Positions 57,536 to 64,000 of a DNA stretch of 64,000 bases are shown here, piece after piece. The DNA comes from Paenibacillus taichungensis. GTDB lineage: Bacteria > Bacillota > Bacilli > Paenibacillales > Paenibacillaceae. Position 1 is the stretch's first letter. Each line of letters opens with the position of its first letter. Position numbers and translations under genes: made by a program. The DNA lies in the NCBI RefSeq assembly GCF_003287275.1, contig NZ_QEVW01000025.1:62001-126000 (forward strand), read 5' to 3'. The notes beneath the pieces are model-generated. The model did no database searches, was not told where the DNA came from, and saw only the letters and a list, made by a program, of their open reading frames with translations.

Positions 57536-58242
57536 GACACCCCTCCTTTGCTGTACACGGCAACTCTGCGTTCCAGCAAAGCTGTAATCCGTTCGACAAT
57601 CACCGTCAGACCCCAATAGATCAATGCGGCAGCAATGAAAGCCTCCAGAAATTTCAGACTGACCGAAGCCACCACATCCGCTTTACCGAGAATATCCATC
57701 TGCGATACAGTAAACGCAAGTGTCGATCCATGCAGGAAACCAACAAACATGCTGCACAGATTCGGCAGAACCGCACCAACCGCCTGAGGTAAAATGATGC
57801 GTCTCAACGCTTGGGGGGTACTCATGCCCACGGCATATGCAGCTTCCATCTGTCCGGTATCCACCGCCAGAATGCCGGAGCGGATAATCTCAGACATATA
57901 AGCTCCCGCAGTTAACGAGAAGGCAAATAACACAAACACTAGAATCGGAATGGAAGACGACTGAAAGGCCCAGCCGTACCGGGCTGCAAGCTTGTCGATG
58001 ATCAGCGGAATCCCGTAATAGATTAGAAACAAGTGCATCAGCATCGGTGTCCCCCGAAAAAACGAAACATAGAAATCAGCGATTCGGTAGATCCAGGCTA
58101 CCTTATAGATTCGAATTAAAGCAGTGACCAGACCAATGCCAAATCCTGCGATCAACGGTACAATCGTAATGACGAGTGTCAGTGGCAATGCCTTTAGAAT
58201 CTGGAAAAAAGATGTGTAGATAAAGTTGATATCAATAGACAT
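57532..58242 (-). CDS. Polar amino acid/cystine ABC transporter permease
   Basis: A 236-residue HisM/TcyM-like permease with about five membrane helices. Motifs: FYVSFFRGTPMLMHLFLIYYG, EIIRSGILAVDTGQMEAAYAVGMSTPQALRRIILPQA (EAA loop), and LKFLEAFIAAALIYWGLTVIVERI. It is the second permease of the operon and should pair with the 247-residue permease encoded just before it. Its stop overlaps the ATPase start. Confidence 0.9.
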   Translation of the reverse strand: MSIDINFIYTSFFQILKALPLTLVITIVPLIAGFGIGLVTALIRIYKVAWIYRIADFYVSFFRGTPMLMHLFLIYYGIPLIIDKLAARYGWAFQSSSIPILVFVLFAFSLTAGAYMSEIIRSGILAVDTGQMEAAYAVGMSTPQALRRIILPQAVGAVLPNLCSMFVGFLHGSTLAFTVSQMDILGKADVVASVSLKFLEAFIAAALIYWGLTVIVERITALLERRVAVYSKGGVS

Positions 58243-58246
58243 TCGC

Positions 58247-58990
58247 TCACCCCGCTATTCGTTTCAGGCGTTCAGCTCTTACCACTGGCCCAGGGACTTC
58301 CTTTTTACGTTCGTGACGCTGGAGTCTGCGTTCTGCGATAGCAAACCCTTTTTCAAGTACAAGCACGATAACATAGTAGACAATCGAAAGACTGATATAC
58401 ACTTCAAGTGCATGCGATGTAGCCGAGATCAGCGTTTGCCCCCTGCCCACCATGTCCATAACTCCAATCGAAAAGGCAAGTGACGTATCCTTTAACGAAC
58501 CAATCAACGTATTCGCCATATTCGGAAAAGCAACAATGAGTGCCTGCGGAACCACGATCCGCCGAAACGACTGAAATGTGGTCAAGCCCGCAGCATAAGC
58601 TGCTTCCGTCTGACCCCTGTCCACACTGCGCACAGCTCCGCGAAAGATTTCGGCAAAGGACGCCGCATCACTTAACGCATAAGTCACGATGACGAATACC
58701 AGCGGATCGGTCCTGGACAGATCGACTCCTATGGGCTTGAGCAATTCAGGTAATCCGTAATAGACCAGAAACAACTTGATGAGAATCGGTGTGCCCCGCA
58801 TAAAAGAGATGTACAGGGTAGCGAGCTGGCTCAGCACCGGAATCCGGTATAACCTCGGAACCGCCAGAAGCACACCGCCCACCAGACCGAGCACAATGGA
58901 GCCGCCCAGTACAATCAGTGTAATATGCAAATATCGCAGCAGTTCAGGCACGAAATCCAGAACCAATGACAGATCGAATGATTTACCCAT
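58247..58990 (-). CDS. Polar amino acid/cystine ABC transporter permease
   Basis: A 247-residue HisM/TcyL-like permease. Motifs: LYISFMRGTPILIKLFLVYYGLPELL, EIFRGAVRSVDRGQTEAAYAAGLTTFQSFRRIVVPQA, and EVYISLSIVYYVIVLVLEKGF. It is related to the following permease gene and the pair form the membrane channel. The start follows GGTGAGCGACGGTT. It lies 26 nt after the binding-protein gene and 4 nt before the next one. Confidence 0.9.
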   Translation of the reverse strand: MGKSFDLSLVLDFVPELLRYLHITLIVLGGSIVLGLVGGVLLAVPRLYRIPVLSQLATLYISFMRGTPILIKLFLVYYGLPELLKPIGVDLSRTDPLVFVIVTYALSDAASFAEIFRGAVRSVDRGQTEAAYAAGLTTFQSFRRIVVPQALIVAFPNMANTLIGSLKDTSLAFSIGVMDMVGRGQTLISATSHALEVYISLSIVYYVIVLVLEKGFAIAERRLQRHERKKEVPGPVVRAERLKRIAG

Positions 58991-59016
58991 AACCGTCGCT
59001 CACCTTTCTTAAGGCA

Positions 59017-59856
59017 CTATTCCTCAACCGTGTAGTCGGCTCCCAGCCACTCTGTGCTCAATTTGCTCAATGTTCCATCTTCCTTAATTGATTTGAGCGC
59101 TTCATCAATTTTAGTTTTGAGCTCTTCCTCATCCTTGTTCAGAATGAAATACACTTTGGAGTTGGACAGGGCCTCTCCGACAGTCTTTAACTGTGCATCC
59201 ACCACTTTGTTCTGATAATCGATGGCAAACTGCGTGCTGATGGTTGCAGCCACCCGGCCTGTTTTGATCTGGGTATTCGTATCTTCCCCTGCGCCGGAAT
59301 ACACAATGTCGATGGCGTTACCGTTCGCTGCATTCCATTTCTCAGCCAGTACAGCCGCATTACTCGTAGCGCCAACAATCAGTTTTTTACCTTTCAGATC
59401 CTCGATGGATTTTACATCCTGGTTTTTCTCGCTTACAACGATTTTATTAGGGAAAATGTTATATGCTTCATCATTAAAAAGGAACTTGGCCTGTCTCTCT
59501 TCATTCACTTCCATCTGGTGAGCAATTAGGTCTATTTTCTTCGTCTCAAGACTGAGCAGCAGATTTTTGAATTCCATTGTACTAAACTCGAATTCATATT
59601 CAGGCAATCGTTTATCAATCTCGCGGATCAGTTCTACATCGTATCCCGTCAGCTTGCCATTCTCATCAATGAAGCAAACATTCGGGAATTGAGTGCCTGT
59701 ACCCACAATGATCTTCTTCACTTTATCTTGACCGGACGCAGATGCGGTATCCGATTCATTCGATGCATTGCCTGAACTGCAACCCGCCAGTACCGCCAAC
59801 ATAGTAATGAACAGCAATGCTGTTCGGAATTTCTGAATCCCCCATTGATTAACCAT
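59017..59856 (-). CDS. Polar amino acid/cystine ABC transporter binding lipoprotein
   Basis: A 279-residue family 3 binding protein. The signal peptide ends in the lipobox LAGC, so it is anchored outside the membrane. Motifs: GTQFPNVCFIDENGKLTGYDVELIREI, FKNLLLSLETKKIDLIAHQMEVNEERQAKFLFN, LKGKKLIVGATSN and EALKSIKEDGTLSKLSTEWLG, all typical of amino-acid-binding proteins such as TcyJ/TcyK (cystine). First gene of the operon; start after GGAGGAGATCGGGA. No riboswitch or CymR site could be assigned with confidence upstream. Confidence 0.9.
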   Translation of the reverse strand: MVNQWGIQKFRTALLFITMLAVLAGCSSGNASNESDTASASGQDKVKKIIVGTGTQFPNVCFIDENGKLTGYDVELIREIDKRLPEYEFEFSTMEFKNLLLSLETKKIDLIAHQMEVNEERQAKFLFNDEAYNIFPNKIVVSEKNQDVKSIEDLKGKKLIVGATSNAAVLAEKWNAANGNAIDIVYSGAGEDTNTQIKTGRVAATISTQFAIDYQNKVVDAQLKTVGEALSNSKVYFILNKDEEELKTKIDEALKSIKEDGTLSKLSTEWLGADYTVEE

Positions 59857-60074
59857 TCCCGATCTCCTCCACAGGCTGTCATTTCAGCCAATATGATGTG
59901 TACTCCCATTCCTCATCTTTGATTTAACTAACCATTCACACTTGTATAGTCGGAATTAGGTTGAACAAAGAATAGCACCGGATGTCATGCCCAGGCAATA
60001 TGTATGTTAATAGGACATCCTGATAACGTTATAGAACTTCTCTATGCTTCACCCGTTCCCTGATCCAAAAGTAA

Positions 60075-60113
60075 ACCAAAAGAAGCGACCTCCAACGGGA
60101 GATCGCTTCTTTA
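60075..60113 (-). terminator. Terminator of the 109-aa hypothetical gene
   Basis: AAGAAGCGACCTCC pairs with GGAGATCGCTTCTT around a short loop; on the minus strand TTTTGGTTTAC follows. Confidence 0.8.
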
Positions 60114-60143
60114 ATTCCAGATCACTTTTATTCAAATACGCAT

Positions 60144-60473
60144 CTATCTGCGACTAGCCCATTTAATTTTACGAGCTACCTCTATACGCTGCAGTTGCAA
60201 CAGTCCGATTCGTTCTTCAAACTTTTTGCGTTCATCCGTTGAATGGGCCGCGTGAATCTGGTGGCGGAGACCTGTCAGTTTACTGTTGATATAATCAAAT
60301 CTCATCCATAATTCTTCTTCAGGTGTGTGCTGCTCCGCTTCCGGCTGAAATATTTTGAGCTGGTGGATAAGGGACTGCTGCCATTCCTGATCCTCGATTT
60401 GGATGGCAAAATGCAAAAGATCCAGATAGTCGTCGATTTGCAACGATATACCGCAATCAGGTTTCGTATTCAT
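60144..60473 (-). CDS. Hypothetical protein (109 aa)
   Basis: I do not recognise this protein. It has 109 residues, mostly helical and charged: ISLQIDDYLDLLHFAIQIEDQEWQQSLIHQL at the front and MRFDYINSKLTGLRHQIHAAHSTDERKKFEERIGLLQLQRIEVARKI at the back, with a likely coiled coil. No signal or membrane segment. The start follows AAGGAGAGACGACTA. It stands alone with a terminator. Confidence 0.7.
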   Translation of the reverse strand: MNTKPDCGISLQIDDYLDLLHFAIQIEDQEWQQSLIHQLKIFQPEAEQHTPEEELWMRFDYINSKLTGLRHQIHAAHSTDERKKFEERIGLLQLQRIEVARKIKWASRR

Positions 60474-60739
60474 TAGTCGTCTCTCCTTATTTCAGTTCTT
60501 GGCTGGAATCAGTTAGTTCTATTTTACAGGATAGAGCATGGTTTAGGCGAGTCCTGAAACGAGTAAAATTGGAAAAAGTTTTGTCATTTATACATATAGA
60601 AGCTTTCGATGAGCTTATAGACAGATCTGATTCGAGAATTATATTCCAACCATGAATTTCATGATAAAATAACACCAAAATATTAAACCAACTTAATAGG
60701 TTGGAATAGTACATTTTCTAATGAAGGGATGGATCGACC

Positions 60740-61276
60740 ATGACCGAACAATACCGATTGGCTACGCTTGATGATGCCGAACAATTGCAGGCTGTTACCG
60801 TGAATGCCTATGAGACAATTCGGGCCCTGAACATTCCTTTTCCAGCCGGACACGCTACACTGGAAGTCATCCAGAATAATATTGTACAGCATGAATGCTA
60901 TATTCTTGAAAAAGCAGGAGAAATCATTGCCACGGTTACCCTTGACCGAGCAGAAGATCTGCAGCGGCAAGCTATCAGTCCTTATCCTTTCATCCGCTGG
61001 TTCGCGGTAAGTCCGGCCCATAAAAGTCAGGGTTACGGCTCCAAACTACTGGATTGGGTAGAACAACATATCATTCTGCAAAAGCTTGATGCCCCTGCCG
61101 TATTTCTGGCAACGGCGACCCGCCATCCCTGGCTTGCTCCCATGTATGAACGGCGGGGATATGAACCTTTTCATCACAAAACGGTACAGACACCTGAACG
61201 GCAGGAAGAGATTGTATTTATGATCAAAACGCTCGATTCTTCCCGCTATAAGACACCTTCTGTTCAAACAGGCTAA
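60740..61276 (+). CDS. GNAT-family N-acetyltransferase
   Basis: A 178-residue acetyltransferase. The acetyl-CoA loop is WFAVSPAHKSQGYGSKLLDWVEQH (motif A, Q-x-x-G-x-G/A pattern), preceded by IIATVTLDRAED and followed by FLATATRHPWLAPMYERRGYEPF. The substrate is unknown: amines, aminoglycosides and protein N-termini are all used in this superfamily. The ATG follows GAAGGGATGGATCGACC. It is divergent from the hypothetical gene to its left and convergent with modB, and ends in a strong terminator. Confidence 0.85.
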   Translation: MTEQYRLATLDDAEQLQAVTVNAYETIRALNIPFPAGHATLEVIQNNIVQHECYILEKAGEIIATVTLDRAEDLQRQAISPYPFIRWFAVSPAHKSQGYGSKLLDWVEQHIILQKLDAPAVFLATATRHPWLAPMYERRGYEPFHHKTVQTPERQEEIVFMIKTLDSSRYKTPSVQTG

Positions 61277-61335
61277 ATAAATATCGGCTGGATGAACGTA
61301 AACATACATGATAACGATATACAAGGCGTGTGTAA

Positions 61336-61378
61336 ATAAAAACCCGCTCCAAGGAAAGATTCCTTGAGCGGGTTTTTG
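61336..61378. terminator. Bidirectional terminator between GNAT and modB genes
   Basis: AAAAACCCGCTCCAAGGAA pairs with TTCCTTGAGCGGGTTTTT; A and T runs flank the stem. Confidence 0.9.
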
Positions 61379-61423
61379 TATGCGAATGCTAATCCTTATC
61401 ACTTTCACTTTAAATAGCACACA

Positions 61424-62107
61424 TCATGCCTTCCCGTCGCGCGGCTGTCTGGTTAAAAGCAGCATGATAAACGAAATGATAATAATAGAGCCGGTCCACA
61501 TCCAGGCCATCGTCTGATTGCCCGAATCCACAGCAACATAGATCGCAGTGGGTACGGTTTGCGTTTTCCCAGGAATATTACCTGCGATCATGAGTGTGGC
61601 CCCGAATTCTCCCAGTGCACGGGCGAATCCCAGGATGAATGCCGTCATCAACGCTCTCCCTGCAAGCGGAAGTGAGATATAACGAAATACCTGCCATTCA
61701 TTCGCGCCTATGGAGCGGCCTGCATCTTCCAGGTCCCGATCAATCCCGCTAAAGCCGGATTTCATCGTCTGATAGACCAGTGGGAAAGCAACCACCACCG
61801 AGGCAATTACGGCAGCCCACCAGGAGAAAATTACAGGTGCGGAGAAGATGGCTTCAATCCACTGTCCGAGCACGCTCTTACGCCCCAGTAACACGAGCAA
61901 TATGAATCCGACCACTGTCGGCGGGAGCACCAGTGGGAGCATAAATGCCGTTTCCAGAAAAATTTTGCCACGGAACGAGGTACGCGACATCTTCCAGGCC
62001 ACAGCAATGCCAAACACTGCTGCGATCACACTGGACAACAGCGCAACCTGAAGGGAAAGACGAACCGGTGGCCAGAATACCGCCCAGTCTATTGCACTCA
62101 CATTCAT
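61424..62107 (-). CDS. modB: Molybdate ABC transporter permease
   Basis: A 227-residue permease with five to six helices. It shows RTSFRGKIFLETAFMLPLVLPPTVVGFILL, DAGRSIGANEWQVFRYISLPLAGRALMTAFILGFARALGEFGATLMIAGNIPGKTQT (ModB loop), and AIYVAVDSGN. The ATG overlaps the modA stop by ATGA. No modC ATPase gene follows, so the ATPase must be supplied from elsewhere; the B. subtilis yvgL-yvgM pair is similar. Confidence 0.9.
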   Translation of the reverse strand: MNVSAIDWAVFWPPVRLSLQVALLSSVIAAVFGIAVAWKMSRTSFRGKIFLETAFMLPLVLPPTVVGFILLVLLGRKSVLGQWIEAIFSAPVIFSWWAAVIASVVVAFPLVYQTMKSGFSGIDRDLEDAGRSIGANEWQVFRYISLPLAGRALMTAFILGFARALGEFGATLMIAGNIPGKTQTVPTAIYVAVDSGNQTMAWMWTGSIIIISFIMLLLTRQPRDGKA

Positions 62108-62976
62108 TCCGGAATGGAGAACCCGTACTTGGCAAATACCTCAAGCACTTCAGGCGTTTGCAAATACGTGTAGAATTGTTCTGCTTCTGTCCGGTGCTTC
62201 GTACCTTCAATAATCCCTACTGGATAATTGGCTGGTGTATAGCTGTTCTTGTCTACTTCAAAAGCAATTTTCACCTGATCAGAAGTGAGTGCATCCGTTT
62301 TGTACACAAACCCCGCATCCGCATTGCCTGTTTCTACATATTGCAGAACCTGTCTGACATCCTTGCCCTGTACAAGCTTGCTTTCCAGCTGATCCCATAG
62401 TTTGGCATTGGTCAGCGCTTCCTTGGCGTAGGTTCCTGCAGGCACACTTTCCGGTATACCAATCGCTACGGTCTTGATGGAATCAGCCGTCAGATCCTTC
62501 TCACTTGTTACAGTATCTGAGCTATCCGATGGAATGATGGCTACCAATGAATTTTGCAGCAAATTTTTCTGATCGCCGGATGCAATCAATTTCTCATCCA
62601 CGAGCGCGTTCATATTTTTGGTCGCAGCCGATACAAAAACATCTGCTGGCGCACCTTGTTCAATCTGCTGTTGCAATGCACCGGATGCACCAAAGTTGAA
62701 GTTAAGCTCCACATTGGGATTCGCGGCTTCAAAATTCGTTTCAATTTCCTTCATGGCATCCGTGAGACTGGCTGCCGCTGAGATCGTTAGCTCCACCTTT
62801 TCCTGAGGATCTGTTGCCCCAGCCGTTGAACTCTCACCTGATGTCGCAGGTGCTGAACCCGTTTGTTCCGTAGCTGTGGATGAATCTGTACTCTCCGTAT
62901 TTGCACCGCAACCGGCCAATACGAGAGCCAGTCCAAGTGACATACTCCCCAACACATATCCAATACTCTTTTTCAT
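62104..62976 (-). CDS. modA: Molybdate-binding lipoprotein
   Basis: A 290-residue lipoprotein with lipobox LAGC, followed by a Ser/Thr/Glu-rich linker. The binding domain has LTISAAASLTDAMKEIETNFEAANPNVELNFNFGASGALQQQIEQGAPADVFVSA, the canonical ModA front with the oxyanion-binding Ser/Ala loop, and VRQVLQYVETGNADAGFVYKTDA and FYTYLQTPEVLEVFAKYGF later. It binds molybdate or tungstate outside the membrane. The start follows GGGGGAGAAGTAG. It is divergent from an HTH-PBP regulator likely to control it. Confidence 0.9.
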   Translation of the reverse strand: MKKSIGYVLGSMSLGLALVLAGCGANTESTDSSTATEQTGSAPATSGESSTAGATDPQEKVELTISAAASLTDAMKEIETNFEAANPNVELNFNFGASGALQQQIEQGAPADVFVSAATKNMNALVDEKLIASGDQKNLLQNSLVAIIPSDSSDTVTSEKDLTADSIKTVAIGIPESVPAGTYAKEALTNAKLWDQLESKLVQGKDVRQVLQYVETGNADAGFVYKTDALTSDQVKIAFEVDKNSYTPANYPVGIIEGTKHRTEAEQFYTYLQTPEVLEVFAKYGFSIPE

Positions 62977-63000
62977 CTACTTCTCCCCCGATGTTATGTT

Positions 63001-63029
63001 TAGTTATAACTAGATATAATTAATTATAT
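63001..63029. promoter_or_regulatory. Two adjacent palindromes in the modA/regulator intergenic region
   Basis: TAGTTATAACTA (63001-63012) and ATATAATTAATTATAT (63014-63029) are perfect palindromes of 12 and 16 bp, separated by one base, 25-53 bp upstream of the modA start. They probably bind the divergent molybdate-responsive regulator; overlapping TATAAT-like sequence is also present. Confidence 0.5.
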
Positions 63030-63142
63030 TTCATTATACATAAGATCATTGAAATAGGAAGGTAGTCTTTAACTCATCCGTTGAAGGGTAAGCCGTCTAT
63101 AACTGAATTGTGGTGGGCGAGTTTATCCCCTCTGGCTGTTAA

Positions 63143-63151
63143 TGGTATAGT
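63143..63151 (+). promoter_or_regulatory. Possible extended -10 promoter of the HTH-PBP regulator gene
   Basis: TGGTATAGT at 63143-63151 matches the extended -10 pattern TGNTATAAT with one mismatch, about 87 nt upstream of the ATG. The -35 region is poor. Confidence 0.4.
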
Positions 63152-63237
63152 ACAAGAGACCCCGCGTTTATCCGGGACGATAAGCGTTGATGAACGAAAC
63201 GTTATATGATTTGCACCTTGAAGGAGGATCTTCACTG

Positions 63238-64000
63238 ATGACGGAGGAGCAATCCTATACCACCGAAGAAATATCCAAGCTACTTAAAATATCCAAACTG
63301 ACAGTTTACGATCTAATCAAAAAGGGAGACCTCGTCGCTTATCGCGTCGGCAAACAAATGCGAGTTGACGCTACCGATCTGGAGGCCTATAAACAGCGCT
63401 CCAAGCAGCTTCAATCACCAGCGCACCGGGCCGCTGTGGATTCAGTTCACCCCTCCGAATCTTATACCGGGATAGGGAGTGACCAGACCAATCATACCGT
63501 TCATCCCATTGCAAGTGCTACGCCTCCATCCAGAGCGACATTCGCAGCTTCTTCTTCCATGATGGGCAACCCTTCGTCAGCCCATTCGGCTCGTCATCTG
63601 GTCATTACGGGACAAGATGTCAGCCTTGATATTCTTATGCGATATATGGAAAAGCAAACACGGGATATTCGTCCGCTGCGTTCTTTTATGGGCAGTCTAG
63701 ACGGCTTGATCTCCATGTACCGCGGGGAATCCGATCTGGTCAGTACCCATCTGCTGGATGGAGATACTGGAGAGTATAATCTGCCCTACATTCGCAAAAT
63801 CCTGATTGGCTGGTCGTATGTCGTCGTGAATCTGCTGACACGACCTGCCGGGCTGTATGTTCAACGCGGTAATCCGCGGGGCTTGCAGAACTGGACAGAT
63901 CTGAATCAGCCTGAACTACGATTAGCTAACCGGGAGAAAGGTTCGGGGGCACGTGTATTGCTGGATGAACAATTGCGTCTACATGGTATCCCTGCTTCCC
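63238..64000 (+). CDS. HTH-PBP-like molybdate-responsive regulator, partial
   Basis: The frame is open to the window end, so about 254 residues are seen and the C-terminus is missing. Residues 1-52 are a MerR/excisionase-like helix-turn-helix: TTEEISKLLKISKLTVYDLIKKGDLVAYRVGKQMRV. A Ser/His-rich linker of about 65 residues follows. From about residue 120 a periplasmic-binding-protein-like domain begins: LVITGQDVSLDILMRYMEK, GSLDGLISMYRGESDLVSTHLLD, YVVVNLLTRPAGLYVQRGNPRGLQNW. This HTH plus PBP layout occurs beside modAB in Bacillota and probably senses molybdate. ATG at 63238 follows AAGGAGGATCTTCACTG. Confidence 0.85.
   Translation, partial: MTEEQSYTTEEISKLLKISKLTVYDLIKKGDLVAYRVGKQMRVDATDLEAYKQRSKQLQSPAHRAAVDSVHPSESYTGIGSDQTNHTVHPIASATPPSRATFAASSSMMGNPSSAHSARHLVITGQDVSLDILMRYMEKQTRDIRPLRSFMGSLDGLISMYRGESDLVSTHLLDGDTGEYNLPYIRKILIGWSYVVVNLLTRPAGLYVQRGNPRGLQNWTDLNQPELRLANREKGSGARVLLDEQLRLHGIPAS

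Noticed and set aside
63001..63029. ModE-type operator
   Set aside because: The classical ModE consensus is not present; only palindromes are seen, so the binding protein is left open.
1..64000. CRISPR array, tRNA or rRNA genes, prophage or transposase genes
   Set aside because: None with the required repeats, cloverleaf or protein motifs was seen on reading both strands.

Overview
The window looks like chromosomal DNA of a Paenibacillus species or a close relative in the spore-forming Bacillota. Evidence: strong GGAGG-type ribosome binding sites, frequent TTG and GTG starts, gerM-rph-rdgB synteny as in Bacillus, a near-perfect GerE, a YhcN/YlaJ spore lipoprotein, LplABC-type sugar transport with a Cache/AraC regulator, and CgeB-type spore glycosyltransferases. 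No rRNA, tRNA, CRISPR array, prophage or transposase gene was seen.

Left part (1-12.2 kb). The end of an asparagine synthetase gene is followed by a tightly coupled minus-strand operon (850-6065). Its five products match the uncharacterised STM4011-STM4015 set: two radical SAM proteins, a sulfatase/phosphatase-superfamily hydrolase, an ATP-grasp-like protein and a leucine-rich-repeat protein. Then come rdgB, rph and gerM, a PgpA/YutG-like gene, and a three-gene redox module: an exported small protein that seems to lack its FMN-binding domain, ApbE, and a ferric-reductase-like membrane protein.

Middle (12.2-34.4 kb). After a metallo-hydrolase, a methyltransferase and a DUF72 gene lies a pectin/rhamnogalacturonan-type utilisation locus (15.3-28.1 kb): GH105-like, polysaccharide deacetylase and GH106-like enzymes, an LplABC-type importer without its own ATPase, a Cache-AraC regulator, and a full-consensus cre site before the transporter. 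An M20 dipeptidase, a MITE-like palindromic repeat, and the rpiR-nagB-nagA amino-sugar operon with paired operators follow. Next is a small Cys-rich protein gene whose Shine-Dalgarno lies inside a nested, possibly pseudoknotted leader.

Right part (34.4-64 kb). gerE and a YhcN-like gene are followed by a GldA/F/G-like ABC exporter operon with a DUF4340 protein, two family-4 glycosyltransferases, and a DHA2 efflux pump behind three 13-bp-spaced repeats. The 45.7-56.7 kb block is a 13-gene spore-surface glycosylation cluster: three small helical proteins, a polycationic Gly-tetrad protein, two CgeB-like transferases, a GT4 with an Arg-rich tail, a UDP-GlcNAc-derived 6-deoxy-L-amino-sugar pathway, an SDR and two GT2 enzymes. 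A polar amino acid/cystine ABC operon, a GNAT gene, and molybdate modA-modB with a divergent HTH-PBP regulator (cut by the window end) close the window.

Best candidates for undescribed biology are the STM4011-4015-like operon, the spore-glycan operon with its shared basic/Gly-tetrad modules, and the structured leader before the small Cys-rich gene. All functions are read from sequence alone; no database search was run.
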